Numbered from the stretch's first letter, positions 1 to 13,140 are shown. The stretch: DNA of 64,000 nucleotides from Nematopogon swammerdamellus (GCA_946902875.1 OX336345.1:12865395-12929394), one strand, 5' to 3'. The notes: generated by a model not told the origin, from the sequence alone. A program made the numbers and translations.

Positions 1-1774
1 TTCTTATAAATATTTCTACATATACATTCATAGATACATTTTCATTATCACGAGCGCACGTGGTGCAGTTTGCTGCCCCATTCATTTGTGTAGTGGTTAT
101 TTCCAATGCGGTAATGGTCAGGCTGGTCCCTCACTTGTAGACAGGCTAACAGACGCGCTAACTCGTGCCGAAACTAATATGAGTCTCGGCGGCGGCGACG
201 CGCGACGACGGACCGGCGCGGCGGCGGCGGCGGAGGAGTTGCGTTCTGTGACGCGGCGGCGCCATCTGACGGTTATACGAGTTGTCCCAACTTTTTATAG
301 CTCTCGGCATCCCAATTTCGTCCTCCGGTCGAGCGAGAGAGTTTTCGATGTCTCTAGTTAAATTATATTGGCAGGGTGCTAGGAATTTTGTATGTGAGAT
401 ACTCTACATTGTAGATGTGCATGATATAGTATGGATAATCCTAATAAATAAAGTGCAATATTTGTAGCTGCCGATGCGCCGTCGTCAATTATATTTTTCT
501 ATTAATAAGTCGATAACTACTCAATTAATTCGCATGGGCTCCTACTACAGTCTTAAACTAAGTATACCTGTAACGTTATGCATATGACTTCATTATGTCG
601 GAACTAGGCACTATAAAAGCTAATATAATTCCCGATTCGCCTTCAAGTCCTGATCAAACACATCTCGCTTCTGAGAGCAGGCCGGCCGGCCGGAATGGCC
701 GACGTAAAGTGTACGACAAACGAGGTTTTTCTTCCCCCGCGTTTAAACTTGGAGTCAAGCGAAGCACGAGACATAAAGTAGGGTAGTTCAATAAGGTCGC
801 GACGTGCGTCGCCGCCGGCCGGCAGCGGTCGCTCAGTATGCGCAGCGCGGCTGAGCCGGCAACACGTGCCGCATAGCGAGTGTATGTAGGGGTGTGCCCG
901 ATCAAGTTTGTTGACATAGGGGCTGGTCGAGTCGATAGACACCATTCAAAGATATTATATTTTCTTACATACAATAGCCGTCATCAAACTTAACTTCACA
1001 ATGCCTCCACTCAAACGTACATACGAACGAAGGCACTTCTAACGTCACGTCGTCGGCATAGAGCTGGACATTGGGTAGACAACCACAAAAGTTCTGAGAA
1101 ATGTTTAACTTTGGACATATTTTTGTTGTAATCGCCACGAAAGTACCATATTTGTTAATGTACCTACATATTAAATATAACAACTGTTCAAATATATCGG
1201 TACTTATGATGAAGACGAGGAATGGTATGGTACGAGAGAGAATATAATGGAGTCTGTCAAAGGTTACACGAATAACAAGCCGAAGTTCAGATCTCTCTTC
1301 TTACGAAACTCTTTAAACTTACCATCATCCTTGACCATGTTTTGTATAGCCAAGGTTAGTGCAGTGAAGGCGGAGTGTCATAGCTACCTAAGAAATCATG
1401 AGAGCGAAAAAATCGACAAAACTACGACAGCGAGATTTGGCTGCAACGCAGTACACTCGATCCCCACAAAACTTACGATGTCTCAGTAAGCCTCGCTGTA
1501 TGGGGTCGGTCGGGGCGATCTCCTCGGTCAATTTCACGGAACACGGCACAAGATGTTTCATGACAGAAGAGTGACGGGTCGAGCGGGGCCCGTCTCGCGC
1601 GCACCGAATCCGGGCGGCCGAAGTGCGCGGTGTGAAAGTACGGGATGTTGAATTACGGGGTGTCAATATTTGGGAAGCTCGGGCGCCACGCTGCGGTCTT
1701 GTTCTTTAATTTAAAAGTTTTGTTTGCGCGTTTTGGGGGTGCGAAGGATGCGTGGAAGTTCGAGAGCGAGGAGG

Positions 1775-1802
1775 TATGTGTGTGTGTGTGTGTGTGTGTG
1801 TT
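1775..1802. repeat. (TG)n microsatellite
   Basis: A run of alternating GT from about 1,775 to 1,801. Other simple tracts: (TATG)n 27,690-27,709, (CA)n 30,882-30,922, (GA)n 41,333-41,352, G17 at 39,189-39,205. Confidence 0.9.
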
Positions 1803-2105
1803 ATGTATGCGCATACATGTAGAGACGGTACGCAAGTGTGACTGTAAGTAATACGAGAAGTTTCGAAGCGGGATTAGTCGTGTGAGATGTTATTGTAAGT
1901 TGAGAGTGCTTTGCGCCGGGAGCGCGGAGTTTCAAAATACCAACCGCATTCACATTATTTTGATATCCCTCTACTCTATGTTGCTAACTTTTAATTGTAC
2001 TAATGCATTATTGGAACCGAATTAACGTAGGTATTGCAGCCTTCGCCACAACCAATTATATCTACAATGCTGGTATTTAAATATTATTTTAGTTATGTCT
2101 TTGAA

Positions 2106-2134
2106 ATGTATGGACCACCCCATGGTCCATACAT
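2106..2134. repeat. Perfect palindrome, 12-bp arms, 5-nt loop
   Basis: ATGTATGGACCA at 2,106-2,117 pairs exactly with 2,123-2,134. Confidence 0.9.
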
Positions 2135-4339
2135 GAGTGGCGGTTTTCACCTGTGTAAATACCTACATATAATAGCACTTTTTATCTGCAGGAGTACACA
2201 GTTTATTTGACTAACGTAAAAAGTCTATCATTTTCAAATATTCTTACATGACATTTAAATACACAAATTGTTACGTCTTGTAGTCACGTGCGAGACAAAA
2301 AAAGAAAACTTAATAAAACACGAACCTGATCCACAGTGCCATTATTCTTCTCCCAGAATCCTGAGCGTGTTTCCTAAATTCCAAAGACCCTTTTCTCGCG
2401 AGCCCCCGCTAAGGCTTTCTTGCAAGACATTATCACGCGCCGCGTTACACTCATCTCACAAATTGTTGATGCTTTCTCTGGGCCTTCCTGACCATAAGAG
2501 ACCCATTCGGGCCCTTTCAGGGGAGAGCGTGTCGCGTGATTTAATATAACGGAAGGATTTCTATTGAAGCCTCGCACGATAACCTTCAGTCAGGTGTACG
2601 CTCCGTCCTTAACTTTAGGGATTTCGGAATCCCGTGCAGGTCTATTAGGGATTTTGTACTGGCTCTTTCTCACTTATACGTCCCTAGGCTGTGCTGACGT
2701 AAGTGTAAGTATATGAGAATGTGGAGTATTCAGTGATTTCCGTAGACCTGTTGTCCATAATTACATATACATATTTGCTGAAGCTCTGCGTAAGCGGTGC
2801 GTCCGGTGTGCACGGTTCTTTATTTATATGTACGAGTAAAGTCAAACTAACTTCTCTCTAAAGAAAATTCTCTGTATATTATATCTTTTCTTCGCTATAT
2901 TAATAAAACCTCTGCACCCTATTCACTTGTAAATTGAGAACTTAATATATACATATTTTTTATATTTGTAATTTGTCTCTAATGGTGTGCTAAATGTTAT
3001 TTTCTGTTACTTACTTATTTGCGGTAACGTCAAACACAGCCTTTAACTATCCAAGGTCAATAGGTAAATATGTAAGAATGACGTTTTCTGGAAAATCTAA
3101 GCGTTGCTATAGGATATGTGCCATCAATATCATCAGCTACCAACAATATTATATAAAACAATATATACATGGATATCGTTAACATACCTACAAATGTACA
3201 TAGACACAAGCATTGTAGAGGAAGAAGACGGCATAACAAACATAGCGCCACTCCCGCAACTCTCGTGACCGCAATCACTCCAGCTCCTATTGTTCCAGCG
3301 TCAGTGCGAACTCAAACTATCTACTCGGCTAAACACAACACGAACCGCACTGCCGTAGATGAGATTTGCTCATCTAAACCCTTCTCGAAACTTCCTTCAG
3401 TCGTATCAGGCTCTTCGTCGAAAACTACGGACGCATTTCCAACATCGTCAATAATATCTTACTCATAAATGTCATTTTCGAACGTTACTCCATTAAACTT
3501 GATCGCTTTCTGCGTAACGTGTTTAGCTTTTGTGCTGGAACAATTCGCAGCTGCATAACCCTTATCTGAATCGCGAGCTCTATTGCCTGCGGCTTAGGTT
3601 TAATTTTCGATGTACCTATCCTAGGGGTTGATTAGATTAGGCGTGTAGTTAGTTTCTCTGTGATTAGTGGCCTGGGGTGGTCCATTTGTGTGAACAGTCG
3701 CCGACGGGCCGGCACGGTGCGGGCGGCCGCCATAAATGTCATATTTAAATTCATCACTGAAATTAAGGTTATGTATGGCAGTGTTATTACGGTCGGAACA
3801 GACGGCTCGCGTATAAGGGGCCTCAGGAGCCAGACCGGATCTCCACTCAGCTTTAAAGGTGTCGCCATATTAAACCTGACGTAGGGGATGTGTTGTGCGG
3901 TTGCATTCACGCTGACGGGTGTATGACTAATTATGACATTTTTGCTGTACGCAAAAAAACTTGAAATCGCTCTCTGGTGTTTTTTTTTTCAAATCCTCGG
4001 GTCATCACGTTCCACCTGAAACAATCTTCCCTGTCGTTCTTGACTTAGCTTTGATTCAGAAAACGTGACATTGAACTGATTTTTTTATTTACTTCCATCT
4101 TAGGATTTCTTTATTTTGCTTCCTAAAATCATTCTAATGTAAATTGCATCTATGGCTTAATATCTACTGAACTTAAAATTGTAAAAAAAATATTTTAGAA
4201 TCCTTACAGTTAGGTCTTTCAAATGATACCCCACACGATATGTTAATTTAATTAGTTTTGTACATTATTTACACTTTAAATATTTCGGCGCTGTTGCCGT
4301 CATCAGTAAGTCCTATATATTATTTGACAGTTATTTGAA

Positions 4340-4790
4340 TAATATATATTTATAGCTGTGCCCGCGGCTCCGCCCGCTCTCATATTTCACTTCACTGCTA
4401 ACCTCATAAGCTATTTAGCGTGATAGTAAGTAGCCTATAGTTGATGGGAAGAATCAAGCTATCCGTAGAATTTTGTTTTATTAAAATCGGTTCAGTGGTT
4501 CTCGAGTTATAAGCGGACAGACAGACAGACACTCAGACAGAAAGCAGACGTTGGATTTTATTATAGGTAAGGAAAGATATAAACTTTATATATGTTAATT
4601 TATATATTTTAATTTTATTCGTATAAAATTGCACCCCCCTATTCATGTAAAATTGTCTAGTTTTTAAGCGATATATGTGCGCGTCATCAAGATCAATCAT
4701 TATGCAAAATTTAAAGTTTCTACGTTACTTAGCTTTAGAGAAATACCTCTGTGACAGACGGACTGACACCGAAGAGATCTTATAATGGTT
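4340..4790. repeat. Dispersed repeat tails (CCCGCGGCTCCGCCCGC and ATGGTTCCG types)
   Basis: 4,355-4,565 has the GTGCCCGCGGCTCCGCCC start, AAAATCGGTTCAGTGGTTCT and (ACAG)n that mark a very common lepidopteran retroposon tail. 4,600-4,790 includes GACAGACGGACTGACACCGA and ATGGTTCCGTTCC, related to the GGTTCCGTA repeat family. A further trace of the first type is at about 47,868-47,890. Confidence 0.5.
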
Positions 4791-4799
4791 CCGTTCCTT

Positions 4800-7700
4800 A
4801 TCCGTTCCGATGTTATATTATAAGGTACGGAAACATACAAATCCACAACCTCGATGTTATTTTCCTGTACGTATGCGATTCGACGGATGGCGATACACCC
4901 CGCCGCGCCATCAGCTCACCTTGTATGTGTACGTAAAGTAATTGAACCGCAGCTCGTCCAATAACTTCCTCCATGTAGTGGGCACGGGCGCCGGGCGGGG
5001 CGGGGGCGGCGCGGCAGCGACGACGACGACCCAACGGCGCGCAGTGAGCAACGGACATCCGACATCGGCCGGGCAGCGGTGGTTGTGCTGATTTTTATCA
5101 GTCCGACATTGCAGCGTTTACCCCAATCAATTACGTTAAAAGGTCCCTTATACCATAAGTTCTCATTATGCTCTAGTCTAGTATCTTACGGAGGAAGGCT
5201 CTTGTGTCGTATCTCTTCAATGGAAAATACTTAGCTAGAAGAACTATTTGTCAACTTAATTGGTTCACCAGCTGCTGTTCTAGTTATTTTTCTTTTGAAT
5301 ATATACGTTTTAAAATACGCCGCCGTAGTACTTATTATTTTCAAGTGCATGCAGAATAGTATCGATTTTGAGGACAGTTTGTACCTTTTAAGTTCCTCGG
5401 TCGCTCCTTTCTTCGTTTGAGTTTTCTTTTATGCAGAGGGAAATGTTATTTGCATATTGTATTTTATTCAAAATTTATTTACAAGGGTCTTTAGGTTTGT
5501 CGCCTGCTCCTGCTTTAGCTACGTCTAAATGGAAATGTTTTGTCTCCGTCTCTGTTTTGTGGTCGCTATTGCGTTTGAAATTTGCGAGTAAATCTTCCGA
5601 GTTGAAGTAGTTTTCTAATATAAATATTTCTGTAAACAATTTTTATGGGGGCATCTTTATCGGCGGATGTTTTTTCTTCTTTTAGAGAATAGTCAGTGCT
5701 CTAGTTCTAATGTATTTCTCTCCGAATTTGAATGTGCATTTTAAAGAAACGCCATAACTCTACGCTTTTTCTAAATGATGTTGCATAGATATAAATCGTA
5801 GGTATACACTTGTGAAGCCATGTTGCTTGTGAATGCATCCAATCACGACTTTTTCCGTTTTCTCGCTAGAGATATGTCTTTAATTTTAGAGCCGTCGCTA
5901 CATTAATATGAACTACCGAAAATATTCCAGCTTATTTATTAAGGATATTGAAATATTACGGGTACAAATTACGAAATGAATATCGGAAGACAGAGTTAAT
6001 AAGCATTAAAAGTAAGATCGTAACATTAACTCCGCTACAATTAGATTAGAAGTGCCGAAATTCAGGCAGTGCCGTGCGGGAGGCAGTTCCCGCGGTATAA
6101 CTCGATATCCTCGTTCGAAATTCCTGAACTCCTTAAAGGACATTTTAGATAATAGGTTTAGTCGGGTCACCCGAGCCTCGCGCGTAACGAACTCGAGGAC
6201 TATTCAAATTATTCGCTCATCAAAAAACCTCCGTCTACGTCCGCCCCTAGGGACTGACTCATCAAATTGCAAGCGGGTGGCGCCTTTATAGCCTCGCGGT
6301 CGTCGGGGCGGCGGGGCGGCGGCGACGGGGCCGGCGCGGGGGAGGCGCCCCACCCCGCGCTCTGAGGGATTACGTGTAATTTGTTATACTTATAGACGGC
6401 GGGCATGATCAATCTTTAGTGTGCGTGCTTTTACGAGCTTTTGAGGGAAAATCGTGAACGCTGGAACGCATTCAACGCTTATGGAAGCTGAAGTGGCGTG
6501 ACGATAGTGTTGGCTTGATGATGTTAATAAATACGGCAGGACCCAGTCACGAGGGGTTGCGTGTTCGCGTGTAATGCGAGAACATTAAAATATGCCAATA
6601 TTAAGTTAACCGCCGCTTTTGTTTCATAATCAGTCAGATCTCCATTTAGGTTACATAGAAATAATACGCAATGCAGGCATTGTAAAATGAACAAATACAT
6701 ATTTTAGCCTGCTCTATGTATACATAACATTATAACGTGTTACGATGTACCTACGTGACGCATCATATATTATTTTTAGAGTAAACCCGTTAAATGTTTA
6801 TACATCGACGTGTTCTGCCTGTGTGTGTGCTATCATTTTATTGGCCACAGTATGTTGGATGCTAAATTTATATTTAACTTTACTGTACCCTTTTATACTG
6901 ATGCAAAATAAGTAAAATTTTAGAAGTTTAAAACGATCTGGACGATCTTTCTGTACTACGGTTGCTTATGCAATGTATATAGGTTGAATTCCATAATCTT
7001 TGGCGAATTGGTAGTTTTATTAACATTGGCAAATACATACATTTACGTTACCAGTCGCGCTGAAATAAGAAGATACCTATAATGTTTGTAACATATTTTC
7101 AGGAAACATAATATTTAATTCAAAACGCATGGAATGATGGAACGTTATCGACTGACGTGCGACAGAGTGACTGGTGGATAAATGAACCAGACAGTAAGGC
7201 TACTAAAGACTAGCCTTAAAAAGGGCAATACACAGAACCCACGTCAGGCAAACTTAAAGAAACAACTGGCCGCTCGAGCGAAGGGAACAAGTCTTCGAGA
7301 CAAGACTCCTAGCGTCTTGAAGGCGGTCGGGTCGAGAGAGGAGCTCAGGAATCCGACCAGAAGCGAAAAAACTGCGGAGCAAAACGCTCGGAAGAGATTT
7401 CATAAAAAAGTACATACAGCCTCTCGGCGCAAAGTTTTTAACGATTTAACTTGCCGGCGAGTTTGAAAGAATTTCACGTTAAAACAATATTTAAAATGTA
7501 CCGGAGGCGACCGAGCCGGCCTCGGAACATTAAATAGCTTTGATTTATTTTTCTCGGATCTGCCTCGGACCTATCTTTTATACTTTAACTTACTTAGAAT
7601 TAAGGAGAAATTATCCCGCTTGGGATTTAAATATCATCGGGATTGAAGCTGTGCTGGATTTCTGTCCGTAAGGAAAGATAATTTATATTCTTCCCATTTT

Positions 7701-7840
7701 TTTACAGAACCTACATAGCTTACCTCAGAGTGATCTTGTACCAGCTAGGCATAGGAATAGAAGCTTTTATCCCGCTACTGTATCCAACATTCATGTTACC
7801 ATAACAACCGTGTCACTTCTTGCCCCCGTGTTTTGGCAAC
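4800..7840. other. Gene-free stretch
   Basis: GC-rich blocks at about 4,980-5,050 and 6,295-6,360. A 94-codon basic frame at 7,182-7,466 has no recognisable feature. Nothing else is supported. Confidence 0.5.
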
Positions 7841-7844
7841 AGGG

Positions 7845-8070
7845 GTTTTTCAAAAGGGGCTTTAATAGGCTCCTTTCAGGCCGGGATGGCATTGGCAATC
7901 GCCGTGCACTACAACATGTCAATGGGCATCGTTAGACATCTACTCGTAGTAACGATGCCATATGTCGCTCTTACCATAAAACAAAAGTACTACTAATATA
8001 CATAACATTCCCCTTTCCACCTCCGCACAATGCGCACTGGGCAGGGATTGCATCCCGATATGCTGAACAT
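7845..8070 (+). mobile_element. LINE 3' end fragments
   Basis: Two pieces. 7,845-7,985 is a 3' UTR ending TACCATAAAACAAAAG, close to those at 60.34-60.45 kb. 8,005-8,066 encodes RTMRTGQGLHPDMLN, the family 2 segment also seen in reverse at 50,965-51,010. Both are too short for any function. Confidence 0.55.
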
Positions 8071-8079
8071 TAACTTACT

Positions 8080-9720
8080 ACATTTTGTGTATGTATTTAT
8101 TTGTTTATTACAAAACCATTATCGACATAGTAACCAAATCGACATACAAGTATATAGGATAGAGAAAAAAAAAACAACGAACAATATTGTTACAAACACA
8201 TTCTTAATTCCCGGTAAATATGCCTCAAGAGGTCCCGCGTTAACTCGCTACTGTTGGAGGCTAGGGTGACTGACGCAGAACCAGAAGGTTGGTCTGTGAT
8301 TTCGGCATCACAAACAGAGCGTGACCTCTCGCTCGGAGATAGTTATTTGGGACGAACAACGCTACAGAACTGAGCACAGAGGGGTTGCTAATCTAACAGG
8401 GAGAATGATCGATTTAATTTACCTTAATAGCTTCATTTATTTCTTTATATAAACCGAATAAAAAATTTTTTACCCCACTTATACCTATTTTTTTTAAAAT
8501 TATGTATCCATGTCAACTTCATTGTCTCAAACTACGCGGCCGGTAAAAGCTCGCAGCACTTATCAGACGTCGGAAGTTAGATAACGTCACCTGCCTGAAG
8601 TCACCTCGACACCACTTCCGGCGCGCCGCTGCAGCAACGTAGCGACCACTTCCGGTGCTCTCCGGAGATGTGGGTTGGAAAATGTTCTACTTTTTTAAGT
8701 TAGCTGGGAATTATCTATAAAATTGTGTAAGGATTACGGTAATTTTTACTTACCAGTAGTAATATAATAAAATAAATAAACATGACGCTTATAGATTTTC
8801 ATTTCTTAATAAATCAATCAAACGAATGTTTGTAGGTCTCTCATTCTCATTTTATAACAGTAACTTCATTCACCGGAGAATCATATCGGTCTAGATGTGT
8901 GCGGAGATGCAAGACTTTAGTATTAACGATTTTCAATTTTGTTGTTACAGGTATGTACGTAAGGGACTCTGCACTACTGCGGAAAAGAGCAAAATCGCCA
9001 ACATTGAGCTCACTATGTAAGTTAATTACTTTTCGGTGGCGCATCAGTAGCGGCGCTACAAAGACTCGATAATGTAAGGAATTAATTCTTAATTAATACT
9101 CTAGTTAATTTTCGATGCGATAAAAGCTATAACGTTTAAAGCACGTGTTCCTAACTCACTCGCCCGGTGAACTGTTGGAGCTTTGTCCCTCCGCATCCGG
9201 CTCGAAGGACCAATGTCGGTCGTGGCCGTCGAGCGTTGGTAATATTCCCAGCGAGCGACCGACCGAGTGATTCGTACTAATTTGAATTCGCACATGGCAA
9301 TGATGGCGGATTACTTTTTTTGGCGTCGACAATGTTCAGGGCAGTAAAAACTGGAGGGGGTGTGGGGGAGAGACGGAGCGGAGTGCAGGGGGAAAGTTTC
9401 GTGCACGAGCAGTCGGGGCAATAAGGACCCACCCTAATTACTGGTAGTAAAAACTAATTGCAAACGACGCTCCTGATAGCCGCGCGGTGGGAGGTCGCTG
9501 CACTGCGCTCTGAAAGGATTGGGATGGATTCTGATTGGTTCCGCAGCCGCCTGAATATTAGCACTTCATTCTCGAACTTCCTCTGGAAGAGTTTGCCAAA
9601 GAGCTTTGCAGTTATGTAGTAGGTACCCCCTTAACATTTAAAAGACTGATTCGATCCATGACTGCTATTTTGAAAAGTGGCGTTATTCAAGTTTCTATTC
9701 TCGTAGTACGTCGACTTCTA
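8080..9720. other. Gene-free stretch
   Basis: Nothing recognised, apart from two CACTTCCGG words near 8,610-8,660 and a G-rich stretch at 9,350-9,395. Confidence 0.5.
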
Positions 9721-9727
9721 AGGCCCA

Positions 9728-9850
9728 CTTGCACCAACACAAATTTAATATATAAACCAGTTTAACTCGTTAAACTAGCACCCGTTGTATGTGTGAACCG
9801 CGTTTAAATCCATAACTCGCTACTTAACTTTAAACTCGTGTTGGTGCAAG
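9728..9850. mobile_element. 123-bp miniature inverted-repeat element
   Basis: Perfect 13-bp terminal inverted repeats CTTGCACCAACAC / GTGTTGGTGCAAG, with further mirrored AGTTTAA words inside. No open frame. Confidence 0.65.
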
Positions 9851-10473
9851 ACGCGCTAAGACCATATTTCATATTATTGCTAAATCTAATTACATTCTTA
9901 GGTACTTATTAGGCTTTGGATTTCATTGAACAATTTTTAGCATGCATTCCTTGATTGTTGTAGCATGCTGGGACTTTGTAATTTGCATTGATATTTATAA
10001 TTTGTCCGCGTTTATGTATTTTATGTCGGATTGTCTATTGAATGTGTTAAACAACATTCATTGTGTGTTTTTACCAGATCGACACCGGCAGTGTATCTTA
10101 TGTCCCGTACGAGAGCCTTCCTCGCCTAATTAGTCAGCATTCCCATTGCTCTTCTGATGTCTCCTCCCTTCCCTACTTCGCTCTCTCTCTCTTTCCCTCT
10201 TTAGATGTTTCTTTTTCACTTTCTCCGTTGCTCTCTCGAGTGCCTCTCGCAGAAAAGAAAGTCTTGATTACCGTCGCAGACTTGATACTTCCGACTGTAG
10301 TAATTTCTGATATTGCGATGTTTGCTTGCCATGTTTTTGGGGATCTAACTGTTCGCTGGTTCGTAACAATTAGTTCGCGATTATTATTAAGTAATGTTTT
10401 TGCAAAATGTGTTATGAAGTACGCGAAAAATAACTGCTGAAATTATAAACAATTACAGCGTTTTATTTACAGA

Positions 10474-10890
10474 TAAGCCGATCTGCTGGTGATATTCTAG
10501 CGTACGCCACTCACCTTTGGGAGAAATAATTAAAGGTCATGGTGAATTCCTGGCAATTGCCCCTGATAGTGCCAAGGCATTTGATCTAAAGCTACCGGGT
10601 TGTGAACTTCCTTCTGGCCTCTGTGACTGGGTCGCCGACTTCTAATATAGGCGTAGCATTCAGATCTTAGTGGACGGTTGCTCGTCGGATGCTATGTCAG
10701 TGAATGCCGGAGTACCAAAGGGGTCAACCACACTGTTTCTTCTGCATCATACTGCATCTTCTCTGCCAATATATTTCACCACAAATACAGGGAAGGACCC
10801 TGTATTACAGGGTCCTTCAAGGGGGGCGTGAAGGCACCTATCAGGGCAACTCGGCATTCGTAACCCGCACGGGTATTCGTAACACTAACG
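10474..10890 (+). mobile_element. Decayed LINE reverse-transcriptase fragment
   Basis: Frames recall RT motif A (SAKAFDLKLPGCELPSG, with the catalytic Asp replaced), the WVADF segment and motif B entry (DGCSSDAMSVNAGVPKGS at about 10,672-10,730). Stops and a truncation after motif B show decay. The piece is colinear with the minus-strand family 2 RT at 51.7-52.2 kb. From about 10,780 a further retroelement 3' piece follows, containing a perfect short palindrome. Confidence 0.65.
10792..10818. repeat. Perfect palindrome, 13-bp arms, 1-nt centre
   Basis: GAAGGACCCTGTA, then T, then its exact complement. It lies within retroelement-derived sequence. Confidence 0.95.
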
Positions 10891-11029
10891 TGTTTTATGC
10901 GAGATTAAATAGTTTAGCTAATTCAACTCCTGTTACCTACAGAAAGTTTAAACACGTTATTTTACTCTGTACACTCTTAACAATAGCGCACTTCAGATTT
11001 CATTCTGCAACACTCAGGTTGCATCTGGT

Positions 11030-12530
11030 AAGGCTTGCGCGCCACACGTGCTGTAATTTTAACGCCGGGCAACAACGGAGACCCGTAAAATTTACAGTTG
11101 AAACTTCACTACCTTCTATTTGGGACAGGGTCCTCTAATATTCAGCACAGCTATAACTCAGAGGGCGCCTCTCGTCCGCGGCCATTTCCCAGTGTCTCCG
11201 CTACAGCACCGACCATGCATAGCGGAGAGGCACCGCGCGACCGCCTGCCTGCATCATTGATAAGTTCTTGCGTCTGCAGGCGCCAGCCCGAGCGCACCGC
11301 CCTGGAATAGCGCGCCGCCGCCACCGCGCCGCCCTGGCAAAAGCGGATGCCGATTTTAGGAATTATTAATCAATACACACTATACCGAACAGCACGGAGG
11401 GTTGTGGGCAGAACAACGAATCTCGTGCGCGAAAGTGTGCAGTTTAGGTATTAATTTGATTTCTTGTATTTTTCTATGTAATATTTTATGTGTGACTGAG
11501 TCAGAGGGGCCAAAGCACATACTTTGACCAGTGTATATCCGCTGAGAAGGTAGGTGCCATCTCGGAGACTTTGGATTGCTAGATATCACAGCCGAGGCTA
11601 CTATGCCTGCAACTCGTTTGTTACTCACGATCAAGGTCGGCCATGCTTGAGGAGCGAGTAAGTATGTAACGTTGCATCCGCCCGCGTCACGCCCAACGAA
11701 ACGCCCAGCTGGCGAGATGTGAGCGGAACCACTTTCATTTTCGTGCGGCTCGCTCAAAGATGTTTGCAATGCCGGTATTACTTTAGAATTACGGACACAT
11801 GTTTGCATTGAAACTTATTACATTTACACGCTTCCCCACATCACAAGAGTATTTAGTAAGAAATGCTTTTTATGGTGTATTTTTTATCTTATTTAATTTA
11901 TTTGGAATTACAAAGAGACACATGCAAGAACATCTCACATAAAAAAAATTGTAAATATTGAAAATAAGCTAGTTACTTATCCGTTATTACTATTACTAAT
12001 AAATAATAAATTAAATGAAACTAAAAATTCATTATAAAACACTCAATATAATTTGCAACTAAATAATAAAATTATAAAACATGGTTATATTTTATTTACT
12101 TATGGGTTTCCGGTTATATCCACATAACGTAACCTTAAAAACTCTGCAAAGTGCCGACCACATAATATGGTACTCCACGAGCTCAGATCTCCGAAGACAT
12201 ATTTTTTTAAATCATTATCTCCGGAACCATTGTATTAATCAAAACCGGACTAGTTGGGCGTCAATTTAGCCATGACTTTTAGGCTCGGTGGACTGCGGTT
12301 CAAAAAACAGGTTCCTGTGATCTCAATTACTAATAAAAAGTAACCATTACCCGACTTTTGATTTGTAATTTACATGAACACGGCTCAGTTATTAACAGAG
12401 ATGGACAGAGAAGAAGTTTTCATTCCATGTATTGTCATTTAGGTTGAACTAACTTTAATTAATAAAATATAAAAAGTAATACAAATAACTAAACAATTGA
12501 AACCTACCTAACAAACATTAAAAGAACTAT
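11030..12530. other. Gene-free stretch
   Basis: GC-rich block at 11,160-11,345, an unclassified repeat at 11.5 kb, then very AT-rich sequence from 11,870 to 12,100. No exon seen. Confidence 0.5.
11498..11562 (-). repeat. Same unclassified repeat, copy 2
   Basis: AGTCAGAGGGGCCAAAGCAC followed by TGACCAG and GAGAAGGTAGGTGCC, as at 43.4 kb. It runs into a 142-codon minus frame (11,380-11,808) that I regard as chance. Confidence 0.5.
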
Positions 12531-12534
12531 CTAA

Positions 12535-12722
12535 AAGGGCGTTTTCAAAATATGTTCCCAGAACACTTGCGGCATTACCTCGCTGGATGGTAAGGCTACC
12601 ATTTGAATAAAGTAGGCCCTTGATTGTGGGACACCAGTTGAGTCCACCAGCAGAGGGCCAAGCCTCTTCAAGAAGCTTTTGGCTTCACTGCTACATGGAC
12701 CGAGGGTTTCAACCGCAAACAA
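12535..12722 (-). pseudogene. C-terminal fragment of a non-LTR retrotransposon polymerase
   Basis: The minus strand reads FAVETLGPCSSEAKSFLKRL, then LLVDSTGVPQSRAYFIQ and, after a frame change, GNAASVLGT-like sequence. This AVETLG ... TG ... GNAASV pattern is the usual C-terminal end of polyproteins of one LINE group in insects (recalled, not searched). It is abutted by another LINE end in the opposite orientation. Confidence 0.55.
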
Positions 12723-12727
12723 ATTCC

Positions 12728-12957
12728 TTTATTTACAATGTTGCCAACATGTGGAATGCACTCCCATCTGCATCCTTTCTTCTAATGTACAGTTTGGCTG
12801 TACATTAGAAGAAACATAATGTGAAGGTGAACCTACCAGACTGACATGGTATTTGCAGCCCCCGTAAATATCCGAAGGCCCGTGGGCGCCGTCGGACTAC
12901 ACATCTGCATTACTCTGGGGCGCGCCTTATGTCGTGCTTTCCATAAAAAAAAAAAAC
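12728..12957 (+). mobile_element. LINE 3' end with A tail and internal palindrome
   Basis: It encodes NVANMWNALPSASF, then a 3' UTR ending in TGCTTTCCATAAAAAAAAAA at about 12,945-12,957. A perfect 17-bp palindrome (12,776-12,814) sits where the coding end should pass into the 3' UTR. Confidence 0.6.
12776..12814. repeat. Perfect palindrome, 17-bp arms, 5-nt loop
   Basis: Arms 12,776-12,792 and 12,798-12,814 are exact complements, loop TTTGG. It sits inside a LINE 3' end. Confidence 0.95.
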
Positions 12958-13023
12958 AATTCGAAATCTTGAATAATATTTCTATATGTGTTGCGTTTGA
13001 AGCCCTCCGCCCCGGCCGCGGAG

Positions 13024-13092
13024 TAAATAACAAGGAAAGTTGATAGAAAAGATCGAATCCAACATTTTAGATCAACTTTCTTTGTTATTTCC
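13024..13092. repeat. Short hairpin
   Basis: AAATAACAAGGAAAGTTGAT near 13,024 pairs with its near-complement ending near 13,090, with one mismatch and a ~29-nt loop. Confidence 0.7.
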
Positions 13093-13140
13093 TTCGTTTT
13101 TCTTAGTCGGGTTTTATAAAATACGTATTTCATTCATTTT

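Larger units (their letters stand above)
1..4215. other. Gene-free stretch
   Basis: AT-rich unique-looking DNA with very GC-rich blocks near 190-255, 785-870 and 1,560-1,640. No convincing exon. A possible decayed acidic frame on the minus strand at 3,330-3,590 (see findings). Confidence 0.5.

Noticed and set aside
7182..7466. A 94-codon Lys/Arg-rich frame.
   Set aside because: No homology I can recognise, no splice sites or promoter, and a length compatible with chance.
11584..11606. A miR-2/13-like sequence (TATCACAGCC).
   Set aside because: Similarity ends after the seed and no hairpin partner is present nearby. It lies next to repeat sequence.
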